Positions 21,693-23,164 of a stretch of DNA of 23,164 nucleotides are shown one piece after another (position 1 is the stretch's first letter; every line of letters starts with the position of its first letter). The translations under genes and the position numbers were made by a program. The notes under the pieces are model-generated. The model did not search any database. It was not told the origin of the DNA and was given only the letters and a program-made list of their open reading frames with translations. Origin of the DNA: Bacillota bacterium (lineage in GTDB: Bacteria > Bacillota > Clostridia > Acetivibrionales > DSM-2933); the NCBI GenBank assembly GCA_023430975.1, contig JAEYYB010000001.1, forward strand, positions 1 through 23,164, in the 5' to 3' direction.

Positions 21693-21716
21693 GAGATTCG
21701 AAAGAATCTCTTTTTT
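21693..21716 (+). terminator. Intrinsic terminator after the c-di-GMP riboswitch
   Basis: GAGATTC pairs with GAATCTC around a GAAA tetraloop and is followed by six T. It would end the riboswitch transcript before any reading frame. Confidence 0.88.
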
Positions 21717-21744
21717 ATGTTCAGAAAATTATGCTGTTTTCCTC

Positions 21745-21811
21745 ACACAAATAACAAACGGTTCAAGGTATTTGCTTAAGACAAATGTGATAGATTTATC
21801 ACTTTAAAATA
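21745..21811. repeat. Dispersed palindromic repeat family 1, copy B (left arm missing)
   Basis: This keeps the loop (CAAATAACAAACGG, TATTTGC) and right arm (GACAAATGTGATAG, ATCACTTTAAAATA) of the family, related to copies A and D. The left arm is absent. It lies just after the riboswitch terminator. Confidence 0.75.
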
Positions 21812-21851
21812 ATGAAAATTACAATTCCTACCTCATATAATTCTGTGCAAG

Positions 21852-21868
21852 CCTGCAAGGGTTTGCCC
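21852..21868. repeat. Short match to the tRNA-Leu gene
   Basis: CCTGCAAGGGTTTGCCC matches 16 of 17 bases of 22888-22904 in the tRNA-Leu gene, in the same orientation, with weaker similarity continuing to the right. It may be a tRNA remnant or an old attachment-like site. It is too short to be a tRNA gene. Confidence 0.4.
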
Positions 21869-21911
21869 GTTAGATCCTTTAGTACATTACTTATTAATAT
21901 AATAAACAATA

Positions 21912-21940
21912 TTTCAATTTGAGCATGGTTCTGTTATAAT
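21912..21940 (+). promoter_or_regulatory. Candidate promoter of the membrane-protein gene
   Basis: A perfect extended -10, TGTTATAAT, ends at 21940, with a weak TTTCAA -35 at a 17-base spacing. A transcript from here would pass through repeat copy D and into the gene at 22118. Confidence 0.45.
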
Positions 21941-21992
21941 TGTATAAAAATGGTACAAAGGCGTACTAAAAGAATAAGTTTAATAAAATAAT

Positions 21993-22094
21993 TATATTAA
22001 AAGTGATAAATCTATTACATTTGTCTGTCGCAAATCCCGTTGAACCGTTCGTTATTTGCTCCGCCAAATGTAAGATTATTAACACTTTAATATA
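21993..22094. repeat. Dispersed palindromic repeat family 1, copy D (complete, inverted)
   Basis: Ends are TATATTAAAAGTG and CACTTTAATATA. Inside, TTACATTTGTC pairs with GCCAAATGTAA and GCAAAT with ATTTGC, around AACCGTTCGTT. It is in the opposite orientation to copies C and E and closest to copy A. It ends 9 bases before the ribosome binding site of the membrane-protein gene, so it forms most of that gene's leader. Confidence 0.88.
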
Positions 22095-22117
22095 GTTGAA
22101 TTGGAGTTGATTATTTA

Positions 22118-22660
22118 GTGGTTGAAAAAGGCTTAAATAAGTTATTTTTGGGTTTTATCTTTATAATGCTTGGTTTTAGAATACAGGGATTTGATATACT
22201 GCCTGATATAGTAGGTTTCCTATTCTTTGCTTCCGGCTTTAGCAACCTTTCTCCACATAGCGATTACTTCATTAAAGCGGCAAAGTATAATATTCCAATG
22301 GTAATATTGTCAATCTTTTCATTATACCAAGACCTATCCCATGGGGAAGGTCTTAATTTAGGTTTATTAGGTATTCCTTTATCTATAATCTCCTTTGTAG
22401 TGTGCTTATTGGTAGTATATTACTTGTTTATGGGAGTTAAGGACATGGCAATAAAGAAAGAACAATTAGATATAGCGTTGGAGTCCAATGAAAAATGGAA
22501 TGAATATGTGATACTTCAGATTGCGGTATTACTTACATTCATTATGCTTTTTATACCCGCATTAGCTTTCATCCATATTTTTCTAATTTTAATTATATCG
22601 ATTATTTTTACAATAAGAATAACTGGGTTTTTAAAAAAATGTAGTCAAACATTAAGCTGA
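22118..22660 (+). CDS. Unrecognised multi-pass membrane protein
   Basis: A 180-residue hydrophobic protein that I do not recognise. About six membrane segments can be seen, near residues 7-24, 27-43, 59-72, 83-105, 130-148 and 150-170. A polar stretch at 106-129 (VKDMAIKKEQLDIALESNEKW) and a basic tail (LKKCSQ) are probably cytoplasmic. FDILPDIVGF, after the first helix, is the most motif-like part. The start is GTG at 22118, with GGAG 11 bases upstream, so the start is only fairly secure. It lies about 400 bases downstream of the c-di-GMP riboswitch, past its terminator, and between two copies of the family 1 repeat. No functional link can be claimed. Confidence 0.75.
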   Translation: MVEKGLNKLFLGFIFIMLGFRIQGFDILPDIVGFLFFASGFSNLSPHSDYFIKAAKYNIPMVILSIFSLYQDLSHGEGLNLGLLGIPLSIISFVVCLLVVYYLFMGVKDMAIKKEQLDIALESNEKWNEYVILQIAVLLTFIMLFIPALAFIHIFLILIISIIFTIRITGFLKKCSQTLS

Positions 22661-22705
22661 CTATCATAGTTTTTACATAGTGCCAGTATCCAAATGAAAC
22701 TTATC

Positions 22706-22808
22706 TATATGAAAAGTGTTAATAATCTTACATTTGTCAGAGCAAATAACGAACGCTTTTACGGGATTTGCGATAGACAAATGTAAAAGATTATTCACTT
22801 TTCATATA
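22706..22808. repeat. Dispersed palindromic repeat family 1, copy E (complete, 103 bp)
   Basis: The same perfect 13-bp ends as copy C (TATATGAAAAGTG / CACTTTTCATATA), the same length, and differing from copy C at only a few positions in the loop and left arm. It lies between the membrane-protein gene and the tRNA-Leu terminator. Confidence 0.9.
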
Positions 22809-22819
22809 GAAATAGAGTT

Positions 22820-22863
22820 AAAATTAAAAGGGTTTAAGAAAATCAAAATCTTCTTAAACCCTT
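22820..22863 (-). terminator. Terminator of tRNA-Leu
   Basis: AAGGGTTTAAGAA pairs perfectly with TTCTTAAACCCTT (13 bp) and is followed by TTTTAATTTT on the minus strand, immediately after the tRNA 3' end. Confidence 0.88.
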
Positions 22864-22864
22864 C

Positions 22865-22949
22865 TGGTGCGGATGACAGGACTTGAACCTGCACGGGTTT
22901 GCCCACTGGAACCTAAATCCAGCGCGTCTGCCAATTCCACCACATCCGC
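22865..22949 (-). tRNA. tRNA-Leu (anticodon UAG)
   Basis: On the minus strand the acceptor stem GCGGATG/CATCCGC is followed by discriminator A and an encoded CCA. The anticodon stem CTGGA/TCCAG encloses TTTAGGT, giving anticodon TAG (UAG). A long variable arm (TGGGCAAACCC) is typical of tRNA-Leu, and GGTTCAAGTCC is the T arm. The gene reads CUN leucine codons. Confidence 0.96.
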
Positions 22950-22973
22950 ATGTAATATTGTAAAGTCTATAAC

Positions 22974-23002
22974 ATTATAATTCGCTTTATCAAATTTGTC
23001 AA
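22974..23002 (-). promoter_or_regulatory. Perfect consensus promoter of tRNA-Leu
   Basis: TTGACA (22997-23002), a 17-base spacer and TATAAT (22974-22979) on the minus strand, all consensus. The start would be about 18 bases before the mature tRNA. Confidence 0.85.
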
Positions 23003-23044
23003 CCCTGTAAAAATCGAATAGAATTGAATAGTTCTCAATTAGAC

Positions 23045-23158
23045 CTACATGCCAATAATGGCACCAACAATGGATGAAACATAGCTGAAAAAGTTGGTAA
23101 ATATATTATAAGGCAAAAGCAAGAGAACGAGTTTTACTGGAGCTATAAAGCCCGTGAA
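23045..23158 (-). other. Possible 3' remnant of a membrane-protein gene at the window edge
   Basis: On the minus strand 37 sense codons run to a TAG at 23045-23047 and read like a hydrophobic C-terminus (FTGFIAPVKLVLLLLPYNIF and on to SSIVGAIIGM). An in-frame TAA stands at 23159-23161, and there is no start codon or ribosome binding site. It may be a broken gene end or chance. I do not call it a gene. Confidence 0.25.
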
Positions 23159-23164
23159 TTAGAC

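Noticed and set aside
19741..22808. Family 1 repeats as a CRISPR array
   Set aside because: Copies are 103 bp, 0.2-2 kb apart, in both orientations and self-complementary; there are no regular spacers and no cas genes.
21852..22949. Integrated element at tRNA-Leu
   Set aside because: No integrase, excisionase or phage gene is present and the tRNA match is only 17 bases; kept as a low-level observation only.
23045..23158. Partial CDS at the right edge
   Set aside because: An in-frame stop at 23159-23161 and the lack of a start make a live gene unlikely; recorded as a possible remnant.

Overview
The window looks like the chromosome of an anaerobic, low-GC, Gram-positive, cellulosome-forming Clostridium (Acetivibrio/Hungateiclostridium type). 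The strongest clue is the first gene: a secreted protein with an X-module plus type II-like dockerin, the pair used to attach proteins to type II cohesins at the cell surface, followed by a Cthe_2159-like carbohydrate-binding beta-helix. The anaerobic ribonucleotide reductase, the ThiH rather than ThiO route for thiamin, AT-rich intergenic DNA and AGGAGG-type ribosome binding sites agree with this. The assignment is inference from gene content; no rRNA is present.

Layout, left to right. 1-2600: dispersed repeat, the X-dockerin gene (+), a strong terminator and a decayed fragment of a second copy of its 3' domain. 2608-6290 (-): a likely operon of FHA protein, SEDS glycosyltransferase (FtsW/RodA family) and class B penicillin-binding protein, preceded by a yqxD/yaiI-family gene. 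6291-6596: two head-to-tail palindromic elements and a promoter. 6597-8567 (+): a DNA topoisomerase III. 8639-13957 (-): a thiamin operon, TPP riboswitch-thiG-thiH-thiE-thiC-thiS-thiF, making both the thiazole and pyrimidine halves and joining them (thiD is absent here). 14064-16262 (-): a cytoplasmic PAS-PAS-GGDEF-EAL protein of c-di-GMP turnover. 16616-19465 (-): nrdD-nrdG, with a consensus promoter overlapped by two probable NrdR boxes. 19968-21095 (-): an unusual protein joining a zinc-knuckle-like segment, an HTH, a DUF2087-like domain and a degenerate GIY-YIG domain. 21096-22117: about 1 kb without a gene, holding a c-di-GMP-I (GEMM-I) riboswitch that runs into its own terminator, plus repeat copies. 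22118-22660 (+): an unrecognised membrane protein. 22865-22949 (-): tRNA-Leu(UAG).

The parts most worth a second look are (i) the orphan c-di-GMP riboswitch with no reading frame before its terminator, a few kb from a c-di-GMP enzyme; (ii) a ~103-bp perfect-ended palindromic repeat present in five copies, four of them within 3 kb around the riboswitch; (iii) a second set of palindromes placed between genes of the minus-strand operons; (iv) the HTH/DUF2087/GIY-YIG fusion; (v) an Asp-to-Glu change at the presumed catalytic position of the SEDS protein; and (vi) the X-dockerin/beta-helix surface protein. No transposase, integrase, CRISPR array or defence system is visible.
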